35,755 bases of DNA, from contig JALCCK010000025.1 in assembly GCA_022640795.1 (NCBI GenBank), forward strand, positions 1 to 35,755, in the 5' to 3' direction. This document shows, one piece after another, positions 1-7,953 of this stretch. Numbering within the stretch: position 1 is the stretch's first letter; each line of letters starts with the position of its first letter. The DNA comes from Treponema sp. Its GTDB lineage: Bacteria; Spirochaetota; Spirochaetia; Treponematales; Treponemataceae. The notes beneath the pieces were generated by a model. It ran no database searches. It was given only the letters and a program-made list of their open reading frames with translations, and was not told where the DNA came from. The position numbers and the translations under genes were made by a program.

Positions 1-603
1 ATGATACGGCATAAGATCAAATATAGAAAGGCAGCCGGTGGACATGACGAGCGGTCCGAAATACATATCTGAAAATTCTTTTATCGTATTTATCTGTATC
101 CGTGGCGGGCAGCGGTAATCGAGCTGCCGGCGGGTTTCAATAAGCCCAAGTTTTTCAAAGAGGACTGTTGCCTGCTCATATGATATGAGTTCGGATTTTA
201 TCGGCAGCTTGCGGTTTATAAGTGCCGTCATTTCTTTTTTTAATGCAGCGATATCGTCGTTCTGTATTGGATTACCTGTTTCCAGGGTATAATAATATCC
301 GTATCCCAGGCTATGACCTACCAGCAGCCGCGAACCTGGAAAAACTTTATGTGCCGCTGCAGCCAGCAGGAAGCAGAGCGACCGCCGGTAGACTTGGGAC
401 CCTTGTTTTGAATTAAAAAATATAGGCTCCAGAGCAGACTCGACATCGATCGGACGTTCAAGTGAGCAGACCTGATTATTTATTTTTACTGCTATTATTG
501 CTGAACTGTCTTCGCTGAAATACTGGAGCAGATCAGCAGTTTTTGTCCCCCGTGCTATAGGGAGTGTGGTACCGGAAGGGAAGGTGACGTTTATTTTGTC
601 CAT
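1..603 (-). CDS. Nucleoside (uridine) kinase with N-terminal TGS domain, partial
   Basis: The reverse complement reads open for 201 codons from an ATG at 603 to the window edge, so the C-terminal part is missing. The first ~60 residues look like a TGS domain (start MDKINVTFPSGTTLPIARG). Around residues 95-105 is the motif VGHSLGYGYYY, which resembles the ThrRS-like second domain found in spirochaete and Thermotoga proteins that join these domains to a uridine-kinase/PRK P-loop domain. The kinase domain itself would lie outside the window, so the kinase name is inferred from the two visible domains. The start codon is one base after the 3' end of a tRNA gene and has no Shine-Dalgarno sequence. 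It is probably transcribed from the tRNA promoter. A stand-alone TGS/ThrRS-editing-like protein is the alternative. Confidence 0.8.
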   Translation of the reverse strand, partial: MDKINVTFPSGTTLPIARGTKTADLLQYFSEDSSAIIAVKINNQVCSLERPIDVESALEPIFFNSKQGSQVYRRSLCFLLAAAAHKVFPGSRLLVGHSLGYGYYYTLETGNPIQNDDIAALKKEMTALINRKLPIKSELISYEQATVLFEKLGLIETRRQLDYRCPPRIQINTIKEFSDMYFGPLVMSTGCLSIFDLMPYH

Positions 604-604
604 A

Positions 605-676
605 TAGGCAGTACTGGATTTGAACCAGTGACTTCTACCGTGTGAAGGTAGCACTCTACCACTGAGTTAACTGCCC
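605..676 (-). tRNA. tRNA-Val (anticodon CAC)
   Basis: The minus strand folds into a complete 72-nt cloverleaf. Acceptor GGGCAGT pairs with ACTGCCT, the D stem is ACTC/GAGT, the anticodon stem CTACC/GGTAG encloses loop TTCACAC (anticodon CAC, reads GTG), and the T stem ACTGG/CCAGT encloses TTCAAAT. The discriminator base is A. CCA is not encoded, so it must be added after 3' processing. A consensus promoter lies just upstream. Confidence 0.96.
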
Positions 677-687
677 GTAATGGAAAT

Positions 688-716
688 ATTGTATAGAGTA
701 CCTGCTTTCGTGTCAA
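688..716 (-). promoter_or_regulatory. Sigma70-type promoter of tRNA-Val and the kinase gene
   Basis: On the minus strand TTGACA (716-711) is followed after exactly 17 bp by TACAAT (693-688). The predicted transcript starts near 681, about 5 nt before the tRNA 5' end. No other promoter is visible before the kinase gene. Confidence 0.85.
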
Positions 717-829
717 GAATAAATACAGAAACGGTGAGCAACGGGAGAATTTTATAGCATTATTGACATACCTACTATAGGAAAGTTTTATCTGGTAAAA
801 AATATTCAGGATTAGAAAATATTTTTTGC

Positions 830-858
830 TTGACAGATAGAGCGAGTAAATCTATTAT
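830..858 (+). promoter_or_regulatory. Sigma70-type promoter of the sulfatase operon
   Basis: TTGACA (830-835), 17-bp spacer, TATTAT (853-858). The predicted transcription start is near 865, inside the palindrome at 862-879, with a leader of about 27 nt carrying a GAGGA ribosome site before the sulfatase ATG. Confidence 0.8.
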
Positions 859-861
859 TGA

Positions 862-879
862 TATACACACGAGTGTATA
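862..879. promoter_or_regulatory. Probable LacI-family operator
   Basis: TATACACACGAGTGTATA is an 18-bp inverted repeat with a central CG and matches in 8 of 9 paired positions. It begins 3 bp after the -10 box and covers the predicted transcription start, where a bound repressor would block initiation. Central-CG even palindromes are typical of LacI-family sites, and a LacI gene is second in this operon. The pairing of regulator and site is inferred. Confidence 0.7.
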
Positions 880-891
880 AAAGAGGAAGAT

Positions 892-2460
892 ATGAGAAAA
901 CAAGTTGTCTTTATTATGACGGATACGACCAGGTTTGATATGTTGGGGTGTTATGGAAATCCAGATATGAAGACTCCAAATCTGGATGAGTTAGCAAAAG
1001 AAAGTGTAAAATATGAAAGAACATATACCTGTCAGCCAGTCTGCGAACCTGCACGTAGCTCAATTTTTACCGGCTTATATCCACATTCAAATGGTGCTTT
1101 TACCAACTCCGTACCACTATTTACAGGAGTAAAGACTATAGGAGATTACTTGAAGCCTGCGGGAATACATAGTACGTATATAGGTAAATGGCATTTGGAT
1201 GGGGGTGATTATTTCGGGAACGGTATTTGTCCAAAAGGTTATGATCCGTATTACTGGTATGATATGCGCTGCTATTTAAATGAATTAACTCCCGAAGAAA
1301 GAAAAATGTCTCGGCAGGAATCGACTTCACTTAAAAAGAACGGAATAACAGAAGATTTTACTTTTGCACACCGGTGCAGTAACCGGGCGTTGGATTTCCT
1401 TGAAAAGTATACTGGTGAAGACTTTTTTCTGACGGTTTCGTATGATGAACCGCATCAGCCATATCTTTGTCCCGAACCATATGCATCTTTATACAAGAAT
1501 TATGAAATGCCTAAAAAACCGAATATATGGGATACTCTGGACGGAAAACCTGAACTCCAGAAATTATGGGCCGGGAATAATTTGTTTTTGGACAAAGATT
1601 CACTTAAAATCGAACCTCGTTTGTTTTTTGGATGTAATTCTTTTGTCGATTATGAAATAGGTCGTGTATTGGATGCTGTTAAAAAATTTGCTCCGGATGC
1701 AATGGTAATTTATACTTCCGACCACGGTGAGGCTCTTATGGCACATTCCCTGTCTCTAAAAGGGCCTTCCGTTTATGAAGAAATAACTCATGTCCCGCTT
1801 ATCATAAAAGGAGGAGCAAATTGGCCGTCAGCCGCTGGTACCGCATATCCGTCAGTAACAAGCCATATCGATTTGGTCCCGACAATTCTGGATTATTATG
1901 GTCTTCCCATACCGTCTGGTATGCCGGGAAAATCTATGCGGCCAATTATTTATGATCAGTCAAGAAAATCTGGCAACCATCCTGCGAAGTTCCGAGAAAA
2001 TGTTTTTATTGAATTCCATCGATATGAAATAGATCATGACGGATTCGGAGGATTTCAACCCATGAGAGCTATTGTTACTGATACAAACAAACTTGCAATT
2101 TATCTTCTTGATTCGACTGATGAACTCTATGACACAAAACAGGATCCTGACGAAATGAAGAACTTGATTAATGAATCCGGATATAAAAAAGTGAGAGACA
2201 GTTTACATCAGAAGATTCTCAAATTTATGAATGAAACCAGAGATCCTTATCGGGGATATCAGTGGCAAAGACGCACATGGAATAAAGATGAAGTAAAACC
2301 GGACTGGGAAGTAGATGGATATACCCGGCAGAAGAGTAATGACATAAACGAGGGATTACCGCTTGATTATGATACAGGATTACCGGTTTCAGCTCTTGTA
2401 CGACGTAAATATAAAAACCGGATGCCGGCCGGACAGATCCCTCCGGCTGAAAAGAAATGA
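892..2460 (+). CDS. Type I (Cys) formylglycine sulfatase, no signal peptide
   Basis: A 522-residue member of the alkaline-phosphatase-like sulfatase family that hydrolyses sulfate esters. The maturation motif C51-x-P53-x-R55 (CEPAR) is intact. The cysteine is the residue converted to formylglycine, which anaerobic cells do with a radical SAM enzyme such as the one at 7954-9066. Other family features are D11 in the first metal motif, K99-W-H101 (GKWH), a PHxPY motif near residue 188, and D277-H278-G-E (metal and sulfate binding) followed by KGPSVYEE. The protein starts directly with the beta-strand MRKQVVFIMTD and has no signal peptide or lipobox, so it should act in the cytoplasm on an imported substrate. 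Base composition is AT-rich compared with the genes after 6750. The sulfated substrate cannot be told from sequence. Confidence 0.93.
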   Translation: MRKQVVFIMTDTTRFDMLGCYGNPDMKTPNLDELAKESVKYERTYTCQPVCEPARSSIFTGLYPHSNGAFTNSVPLFTGVKTIGDYLKPAGIHSTYIGKWHLDGGDYFGNGICPKGYDPYYWYDMRCYLNELTPEERKMSRQESTSLKKNGITEDFTFAHRCSNRALDFLEKYTGEDFFLTVSYDEPHQPYLCPEPYASLYKNYEMPKKPNIWDTLDGKPELQKLWAGNNLFLDKDSLKIEPRLFFGCNSFVDYEIGRVLDAVKKFAPDAMVIYTSDHGEALMAHSLSLKGPSVYEEITHVPLIIKGGANWPSAAGTAYPSVTSHIDLVPTILDYYGLPIPSGMPGKSMRPIIYDQSRKSGNHPAKFRENVFIEFHRYEIDHDGFGGFQPMRAIVTDTNKLAIYLLDSTDELYDTKQDPDEMKNLINESGYKKVRDSLHQKILKFMNETRDPYRGYQWQRRTWNKDEVKPDWEVDGYTRQKSNDINEGLPLDYDTGLPVSALVRRKYKNRMPAGQIPPAEKK

Positions 2461-2502
2461 ATATTTTGTACATACTAGCGTGGCTTTAAAAGGTGGAGAT
2501 TC

Positions 2503-3525
2503 ATGAGAAATTTAAAACGAGTAACAAGGGCGGATGTTGCAAAGGAAGCCGGAGTAACAGAGACTATTGTTTCATATGTAATTAATAATAATCGATATGT
2601 TGATAAAGAAAAACGTCTCAGTGTTGAGAAAGCTATAAAAAAACTTCATTATCATCCAAATTTTGCGGCCCGTGCTCTAAAAGGAAAGAAAACAGATCAT
2701 ATTCTGGTTGTTGCAGATGACATCATGAGCGACCACTTTGGAAAAATAATAAGTGAAATGGAGAAGATTGCTTATGATAGGAATTGTTTTATTTCGTTGT
2801 GCTCAAGTCGTAACGATGAACAATTTATAAATCTTGTTTATGAGCATTTCTTTGATGGAATTTTGATAGGTTCAATTACACTTTCGGAAGAAAATATTCA
2901 ACGACTTGTTGATACAGGAATTCCTATTGTTCTGTTAGAGAATCGGGATTACAGCATGATTACTGGAATTTATGGAAAAATTGATACAGGAATTTATACC
3001 GGAGCCAGGCAGTGTGTAAAGGCGTTATATGAGAAAGGACGAAGGAATCTGCTTTATGTAGACCGGATGGATACCGAGTCAGGGCAACCCGTTCATATTG
3101 ACTATCGTTATAATGGATTTTTTGATCAATTAAAGGAATACAATATCAAACACAATATATCTCAGGTTGTCTACGGATACAAATCTGAAGATGAACTACG
3201 CCGGAAATTGTTCCAATATATCAAAGATGAACAAAAAGTACCTGATGGAATAATGTGCTTTACGGATGATGTTGCCTGCATGGTGATGGAAATAGTGAAA
3301 GATATGGGATATCACATTCCTTTAGATATTTCGATTATTGGTTTTAATAATTCAAAGATTGGAAGATATACGAGTCCTACGCTGAGTAGTGTGGAAATAC
3401 CCCGTGGAGAGATCGGAAAATCTGCTATGAAAATTTTAACGGAATTAATCGATCACAAGGAGGATGTAATATCGCCCATCGTGGAAAAACTCAAGACGCG
3501 GTTAGTTATACGTGAAAGCATTTAG
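2503..3525 (+). CDS. LacI/GalR-family transcriptional regulator
   Basis: 340 residues. The N-terminal helix-turn-helix (about residues 7-27, RADVAKEAGVTETIVSYVI) and hinge-helix region (NFAARALKG near residue 58) are typical of LacI repressors. The remainder has the periplasmic-binding-protein-like effector fold, including the late motif DISIIGFNNSKIGRYTSPTLSSVE. The start is supported by GGTGGAG 5 nt upstream. It sits 42 nt after the sulfatase and 25 nt before the solute-binding protein, so it is very likely the local regulator, acting at the palindrome at 862-879 and responding to a sugar derived from the imported substrate. The ligand is unknown. Confidence 0.92.
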   Translation: MRNLKRVTRADVAKEAGVTETIVSYVINNNRYVDKEKRLSVEKAIKKLHYHPNFAARALKGKKTDHILVVADDIMSDHFGKIISEMEKIAYDRNCFISLCSSRNDEQFINLVYEHFFDGILIGSITLSEENIQRLVDTGIPIVLLENRDYSMITGIYGKIDTGIYTGARQCVKALYEKGRRNLLYVDRMDTESGQPVHIDYRYNGFFDQLKEYNIKHNISQVVYGYKSEDELRRKLFQYIKDEQKVPDGIMCFTDDVACMVMEIVKDMGYHIPLDISIIGFNNSKIGRYTSPTLSSVEIPRGEIGKSAMKILTELIDHKEDVISPIVEKLKTRLVIRESI

Positions 3526-3550
3526 CACCACGTAAATATAAGGAGGAAAT

Positions 3551-4846
3551 ATGAAAAGAACTGGTATGGTAACGATTGCAGTTGTACTGGGTATGCTGTT
3601 GCTGTTTGAAAGCTGCTCGAAAAGTAACAAAAATGTCGAGTCTGAGGAAGATGATTCAGTAACACTTAAGATTGCAAATTATGCGATTCTTGAATCTGGA
3701 TATGAATCCTTCTGGAAAGGAGTAAAAAACGATTTCGAGGAAAAATATCCTGACATAAAAATTGAATGGGTTACAGCACCATACGGTGATGTTGTAAATC
3801 AGGTAATTAATATGGCTGGTGGTGGAGAAAAAATTGATGCTGTGTATGGTGAAATAACATGGGTTCCGAGTCTGGAAGATGCGGGTTTGGCAGCTCCCGT
3901 GACAGATATACTGCCTGCAAATTTTCTGTCAGATTTTTATCCTGATATTTTGAAAGCTTTTGATATCAATGGTAAGCCATATGGGATTCCATTGTTTATT
4001 TCACCATATATTTTGTACTACAACAAAAATTTATTCAAACAGGCAGGGCTGGATCCCAATCGGCCTCCAAAAAACTATGACGAAATGTTGCACTATGCTG
4101 AAAAATTATCAAAACTGAAAGATCCGAATGGAAATCAAATTTATGCATTCGGTCAGACGACTGCTTCTGTTCCTGTTTCCGGATCATCGATTAATGGTAT
4201 GGTTTTTAATTTTGGTGGTACTGTACTTGATGAAAAAGGAAAATTATCGATTGATAATACCGGATTTAAAGAAACCTTTGAAATGCTGCAGCTTCTCGAT
4301 AAGAAAGGCTATAATCCACAAAATGCCAAATTAAAAGATTTGCGTAATTTATTTGCACTTGGGCGTCTGGCTATGTATTATGACCAATCATGGGGATTCA
4401 ATGGAGTTCAGTCGATTAATCCTGATGCAAAGGATTTTACAGCATCTGCAGCTCCACTGAAAGGTGGCAGTGGTGATGGGAAAAGTATTCTTCAGGCTCA
4501 TTGTCTTATACTTGTCGATAATGGGAAAAGCCATACGGACGCTCTCTCCTGTTTTTGTCAGTATTTGATTACTGCACAATGCCTTGGCGGATTTATGTCT
4601 TCAATAATACCTGCTTATCCTGCAAAAAAATCTATGAGTAATATGGACGGAATTATAAATAGTCCTATTCTTTCAGGCGCAGCATCAGCTGCTACTAATG
4701 TAAAGAATCAGACTTTTATTCCTCAATTGAATGATCTTGATCTGGAATTATGCAAATTGGCGCAGGCCGTAACTGTCGGCAACCAGAATATTGATACAGC
4801 AATTGATGATTTCAAGAAAACTGTTTCCGTAAAATTGGGAAATTGA
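3551..4846 (+). CDS. ABC sugar transporter, solute-binding lipoprotein (SBP family 1)
   Basis: 431 residues. A hydrophobic signal segment ends in LLFESC with C22 as the likely lipidated cysteine, a loose lipobox of the spirochaete kind. After it comes a classic extracellular binding-protein fold of CUT1 sugar transporters: LKIANYAILESGYESFWKG, a central YGIPLFISPYILYYNKNLF, and PKNYDEMLHYAEKLSK. A perfect AAGGAGG ribosome site precedes the ATG. It is followed by two permeases. It would catch the substrate, presumably a sulfated mono- or oligosaccharide given the sulfatase, and hand it to the permease pair. Specificity is not visible from sequence. Confidence 0.93.
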   Translation: MKRTGMVTIAVVLGMLLLFESCSKSNKNVESEEDDSVTLKIANYAILESGYESFWKGVKNDFEEKYPDIKIEWVTAPYGDVVNQVINMAGGGEKIDAVYGEITWVPSLEDAGLAAPVTDILPANFLSDFYPDILKAFDINGKPYGIPLFISPYILYYNKNLFKQAGLDPNRPPKNYDEMLHYAEKLSKLKDPNGNQIYAFGQTTASVPVSGSSINGMVFNFGGTVLDEKGKLSIDNTGFKETFEMLQLLDKKGYNPQNAKLKDLRNLFALGRLAMYYDQSWGFNGVQSINPDAKDFTASAAPLKGGSGDGKSILQAHCLILVDNGKSHTDALSCFCQYLITAQCLGGFMSSIIPAYPAKKSMSNMDGIINSPILSGAASAATNVKNQTFIPQLNDLDLELCKLAQAVTVGNQNIDTAIDDFKKTVSVKLGN

Positions 4847-4917
4847 GTTATTTCTATTTTGTGCATTGCCGGTTTATATTACTTCCCCGACAATGCCGTT
4901 TATAACGGAGATTCCAA

Positions 4918-5817
4918 ATGAAAAAAATTGATTGGAAAATATCAAATGACCTGTTTGCGTTATTATTGACAATTCCTGCAGTAGTTATAACAGTTGCTTT
5001 TATTTTTATACCGATTGTTGATTCTGTGATTGAAAGTTTCTTACAATATGGAGTCAAGAATATTATTACAGGGAAACCTGGTATCTGGAATAATTTTCAT
5101 AATTATATTCGTCTGTTTAAAACGAGTACTATATCTTCAGCCTGTATAGTTACCTTGAGGTTTGTTTTATTTGTTGTCATTTTTCAGCTGGCTTTAGGCA
5201 TGGCGCTTGCGCTTATTCTTAACTCAAATATCAAATGCTCCCGATTTATTAGAAGCATCATGATGGCTCCATGGGTAGTTCCTACAGTAATTTCAGGGCT
5301 GATATGGATGTGGATTTTTCAACCTCAATATGGGATTATGAAATATATCGTAGCTATTGTTGGCGGCAATAAAAGTTTTGCAGTATTAAATGATCCAAAG
5401 ACAGCACTGACGGGCGTTAGTGTAGCAGCGCTGTGGAAACAAATTCCTTTAATGACGTTACTTTTACTGGCAGGTCTGCAAAATGTTCCTTCTGAAATCA
5501 TGGAAGCGGCAACGATAGATGGTGCCGGTGTCGTAGCAAAATTCTTTCATGTAACGATACCGTATTTAAATCCTGTTATAAAAATTGCTGTAGCAATGTC
5601 TATTATTGAAAATTTCAAACAATTTCCTTTGTTCTGGACGATGACAGGGGGAGGTCCGAATGGGGCGACAACAAATTTTTCCGTATTAAGTTATCGTGAG
5701 GCTTTTGTTAGTATGAACCTTGGATCCGGTGCAGCTGTCACTACAATATGGATGATAATGATGATAATAATTATCGGACTGTATAATCATTTCTATAAAG
5801 TTGATGATCTATCGTAG
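4918..5817 (+). CDS. ABC sugar transporter permease (MalF/UgpA-like, CUT1)
   Basis: 299 residues with about six membrane segments. The cytoplasmic EAA loop, which docks the ATPase, is clear near residues 197-220 (EAATIDGAGVVAKFFHVTIP). It is preceded by a 71-nt gap holding a short direct repeat (TGCCGGTTTATA / TGCCGTTTATA) and a small inverted repeat CCGTT-TAT-AACGG just before the GGAG ribosome site. It forms the membrane channel with the next gene. No ATP-binding subunit is present in the locus, so a shared MsmK/MsmX-type ATPase encoded elsewhere is probably used. Confidence 0.92.
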   Translation: MKKIDWKISNDLFALLLTIPAVVITVAFIFIPIVDSVIESFLQYGVKNIITGKPGIWNNFHNYIRLFKTSTISSACIVTLRFVLFVVIFQLALGMALALILNSNIKCSRFIRSIMMAPWVVPTVISGLIWMWIFQPQYGIMKYIVAIVGGNKSFAVLNDPKTALTGVSVAALWKQIPLMTLLLLAGLQNVPSEIMEAATIDGAGVVAKFFHVTIPYLNPVIKIAVAMSIIENFKQFPLFWTMTGGGPNGATTNFSVLSYREAFVSMNLGSGAAVTTIWMIMMIIIIGLYNHFYKVDDLS

Positions 5818-5827
5818 GAGGAATAAA

Positions 5828-6670
5828 ATGCAGCGTTTTAGTTCTGTTGTTGGTAAATGGCTAAAGTTCTTCGTAATGATATTAATCCTGTGTTTTCTAT
5901 TATTTCCGCTTTACTGGATGTTGACGACATCATTTAAAACGAATATGGAAGCGTATAAATATCCACCCACTTTATTTCCTTCCAAGGTTACAATAAAATC
6001 ATATGTCAATCTATTTACTGTCAATAATGAATTTTTTATCTATTACTGGAATAATTTTTTTGTATCGACGGTATCGGCTTTTCTTACCTGCATAGTAGCA
6101 ATTTTTACCGGCTACTCTATTGCCCGTTTTCATATAAAATGGAACAAACTTATCGTAGCGCTACTTCTATCGTCTCAAATGTTTCCCATAATCAGTCGTA
6201 TGATATCATTGTATACAATATTAGGTAATCTTGGAATTCTTAATACCAGATTTGGATTAATTTTTGCTATTGTAGCAGCCCAAATCCCATTCTGCAGTAT
6301 CTTGATGTCCAGTTTTTTTTCCAACATTCCACGTGATATAGAAGAGGCTGCTTTTGTAGATGGAGCCAAACGTACGACCGTTATGTTTAAAATTATAACA
6401 CCACTTGTTAAACCAGGTATTCTTGCAGTAGGAATATATGCTTTCCTGATGACATGGGATGATTATTTGCATGCAGCAACTTTGATTCAGACGGATTCAT
6501 TGCGAACTCTATCAGTGGGGATTACATTGCGGTATCTTGGAGAACTCTCTTATGACTGGTCTCTTATAAACTGCATTTCCGTGATTGGGACTCTTCCGAT
6601 GGTACTTATTTTTTTCTTTTTTCAGAAATATATGGTAAAAGGTCTTGTAGCGGGAGCTGTAAAAGGATGA
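5828..6670 (+). CDS. ABC sugar transporter permease (MalG/UgpE-like, CUT1)
   Basis: 280 residues from the ATG at 5828, chosen because TAGGAGGAA (5815-5823) is a strong ribosome site ideally spaced before it. An upstream in-frame ATG at 5801 lies inside the previous gene. The N-terminus fits MalG-type permeases (LFPLYWMLTTSFKTNMEAY), and the EAA loop is EEAAFVDGAKRTTVMFKIITP at about residues 178-198. It pairs with the preceding permease, and the stop codon of that gene overlaps this gene's ribosome site, suggesting coupled translation. It is the last gene of the AT-rich sulfatase block. Confidence 0.92.
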   Translation: MQRFSSVVGKWLKFFVMILILCFLLFPLYWMLTTSFKTNMEAYKYPPTLFPSKVTIKSYVNLFTVNNEFFIYYWNNFFVSTVSAFLTCIVAIFTGYSIARFHIKWNKLIVALLLSSQMFPIISRMISLYTILGNLGILNTRFGLIFAIVAAQIPFCSILMSSFFSNIPRDIEEAAFVDGAKRTTVMFKIITPLVKPGILAVGIYAFLMTWDDYLHAATLIQTDSLRTLSVGITLRYLGELSYDWSLINCISVIGTLPMVLIFFFFQKYMVKGLVAGAVKG

Positions 6671-6690
6671 TTTTTGTTGAAAAAATGGTG

Positions 6691-6719
6691 TTGTATCCGG
6701 CGGCACCGGTCAATATACT
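6691..6719 (+). promoter_or_regulatory. Possible promoter of the CHR transporter pair
   Basis: TTGTAT (6691-6696), 17-bp spacer, TATACT (6714-6719). The -35 is poor (3 of 6) and the -10 good (5 of 6). The leader would be about 25 nt with a GGAGG ribosome site. Read-through from the ABC operon is the alternative. Confidence 0.45.
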
Positions 6720-6724
6720 GGTGC
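6703..6724. promoter_or_regulatory. Inverted repeat over the CHR promoter -10 (operator or RNA hairpin)
   Basis: Arms GCACCGGT and ACTGGTGC match in 7 of 8 positions around a 6-bp centre (CAATAT), and the right half contains the -10 box. As DNA it could be an operator. As RNA from upstream it forms an 8-bp stem with one G-U pair. No U-run follows, so it is a weak intrinsic terminator at best. Confidence 0.5.
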
Positions 6725-6749
6725 AAATTGCAGACTTGGAGGAATTCCT

Positions 6750-7319
6750 GTGAAGATAAAATTTACGGAATATCGAAAACTGTTCTTATCCACATTATAT
6801 TTGAGTACGTTCACGTTTGGCGGAGGATATGTTATTGTGTCGCTGATGCGGAAAAAATTCGTGAACGACTACCACTGGATTGAAGAAAAGGAAATGATGG
6901 ATCTGACAGCCATTGCTCAGTCGGCCCCGGGATCCATCGCGGTAAACGCTTCGATACTGATCGGCTATCGTGTCGCCGGAATTCGAGGTGCGCTATTGAC
7001 CATTCTTGGCACTATTCTTCCTCCTCTGGTAATTCTCTCTATTATTTCGCTGTTTTATCTTGCCTTTGAGCGGAATTCATTTGTGAGTGCGGCCTTAAAG
7101 GGTATGCAGGCGGGCGTGTCGGCTGTCATATTCGACGTCGTCATCAGTATGGGCGGATCAGTAATTAAAGAAAAAAATCTGCTCTCCGTTATTCTGATGG
7201 GAGCTGTCTTTGTTGCATCCTGTTTTTTCAGTGTCAATATTATTCTGATAATTTTAATCTGTGCGGCACTTGGTGCGGTATCGACGATATACCGTACCCG
7301 GAAGGAACGTCAGAAATGA
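6750..7319 (+). CDS. CHR-family transporter, first half-size subunit
   Basis: 189 residues from a GTG with GGAGG (6738-6742) 7 nt upstream. It belongs to the short-chain CHR (chromate transporter) group: FGGGY near the N-terminus, then AIAQSAPGSIAVNASILIG and a run of membrane segments (GALLTILGTILPPLVILSII). Half-size CHR proteins normally work as pairs, and the second half follows with a 4-nt overlap. The family is known for chromate efflux, and sulfate is chromate's structural analogue. In this setting the natural cargo could be sulfate released by the neighbouring sulfatase, but that is inference. Composition is that of the rest of the chromosome, unlike the genes just upstream. Confidence 0.85.
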   Translation: MKIKFTEYRKLFLSTLYLSTFTFGGGYVIVSLMRKKFVNDYHWIEEKEMMDLTAIAQSAPGSIAVNASILIGYRVAGIRGALLTILGTILPPLVILSIISLFYLAFERNSFVSAALKGMQAGVSAVIFDVVISMGGSVIKEKNLLSVILMGAVFVASCFFSVNIILIILICAALGAVSTIYRTRKERQK

Positions 7320-7879
7320 TATATATCCGGTTGCTTATAAGCTTTTTCTATGTAGGATTATTCGGTATTGGTGGTGGATATGCGACACTGCCGTTGATTC
7401 AGGATCAGGTGGTGACGCTGCACCAGTGGTTGTCCATGAAGGAATTTACCGATGTGATAACAATTTCCCAGATGACTCCAGTGCCGATTGCGATCAATTC
7501 AGCGACATTTGTAGGAATACGGGTTGCAGGGGGGCTGGGTGCCGTAGTCGCTACGTTGGGGTGTATTCTGCCGTCGTGTATTATCGTAATGCTTGTATCA
7601 CATTTTTATTTCAAATACCGGAATTTATCGCTGGTACAGGGAATACTGGGCGGTTTGAGACCGGCTGTCGTCGCTTTGATAGCGTCGGCCGGTATTTCGA
7701 TTCTGTTGCTGGCACTGTTCAATCTGCCTGCTGTTTCATTACCGTTGCCGAAAGCCGATATAAAGGCGCTGGCACTTTTTGTCGGAAGTCTTGCGGTTCT
7801 TCGGATCTGGAAGATTGATCCGATCTATGTCATGATGGGAACGGCCGTTGCCGGTATTATTGCGTACCGGCTGCTGTAG
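7316..7879 (+). CDS. CHR-family transporter, second half-size subunit
   Basis: 187 residues, beginning inside the stop of the preceding gene (ATGA overlap), so translation is probably coupled. It has the same fold as its partner: FGIGGGYATLPLIQDQVV, then TISQMTPVPIAINSATFVG and hydrophobic segments to the end. The two copies differ clearly, as expected for inverted-topology halves of a heterodimeric CHR carrier rather than for a recent duplication. The gene converges on the radical SAM gene, whose stop is about 75 bp away. Confidence 0.85.
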   Translation: MIYIRLLISFFYVGLFGIGGGYATLPLIQDQVVTLHQWLSMKEFTDVITISQMTPVPIAINSATFVGIRVAGGLGAVVATLGCILPSCIIVMLVSHFYFKYRNLSLVQGILGGLRPAVVALIASAGISILLLALFNLPAVSLPLPKADIKALALFVGSLAVLRIWKIDPIYVMMGTAVAGIIAYRLL

Positions 7880-7936
7880 GCACTGTCTGTTTTTTTCAAT
7901 TTGACAGTTCGATAGTCCGAAAAAAAAGATCCGCAC

Positions 7937-7953
7937 TGCCAGAAAATCTGGCA
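7937..7953 (-). terminator. Hairpin after the anSME gene
   Basis: TGCCAGA-AAA-TCTGGCA is a perfect 7-bp stem with a 3-nt loop touching the stop codon of the minus-strand gene. On that strand a run of eight T follows after a 9-nt gap, so termination is plausible but the geometry is not ideal. It may also serve the convergent CHR pair. Confidence 0.5.

Larger units (their letters stand above)
842..6670. other. AT-rich sulfatase-LacI-ABC block, possible horizontally acquired cassette
   Basis: By hand count, sample 60-base lines here hold 18, 22 and 23 G+C (5041, 2701, 1441), while lines outside hold 34 (6901) and 37 (10801). The shift in composition and A/T-ending codons runs across all five genes and ends before the CHR pair. 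The block lies beside a tRNA gene. No integrase, att duplication or IS was found, so acquisition is inferred from composition only. Confidence 0.5.

Noticed and set aside
763..791. Second possible sulfatase promoter (TTGACA at 763-768)
   Set aside because: The sequence at 17-bp spacing (TTTTAT) is a poor -10 box, and the promoter at 830-858 is better and closer.
7883..7910. ACTGTC...GACAGT inverted repeat after the second CHR gene
   Set aside because: The stem is only 6 bp with a 15-nt loop and no following T-run, so it is weak as a terminator.
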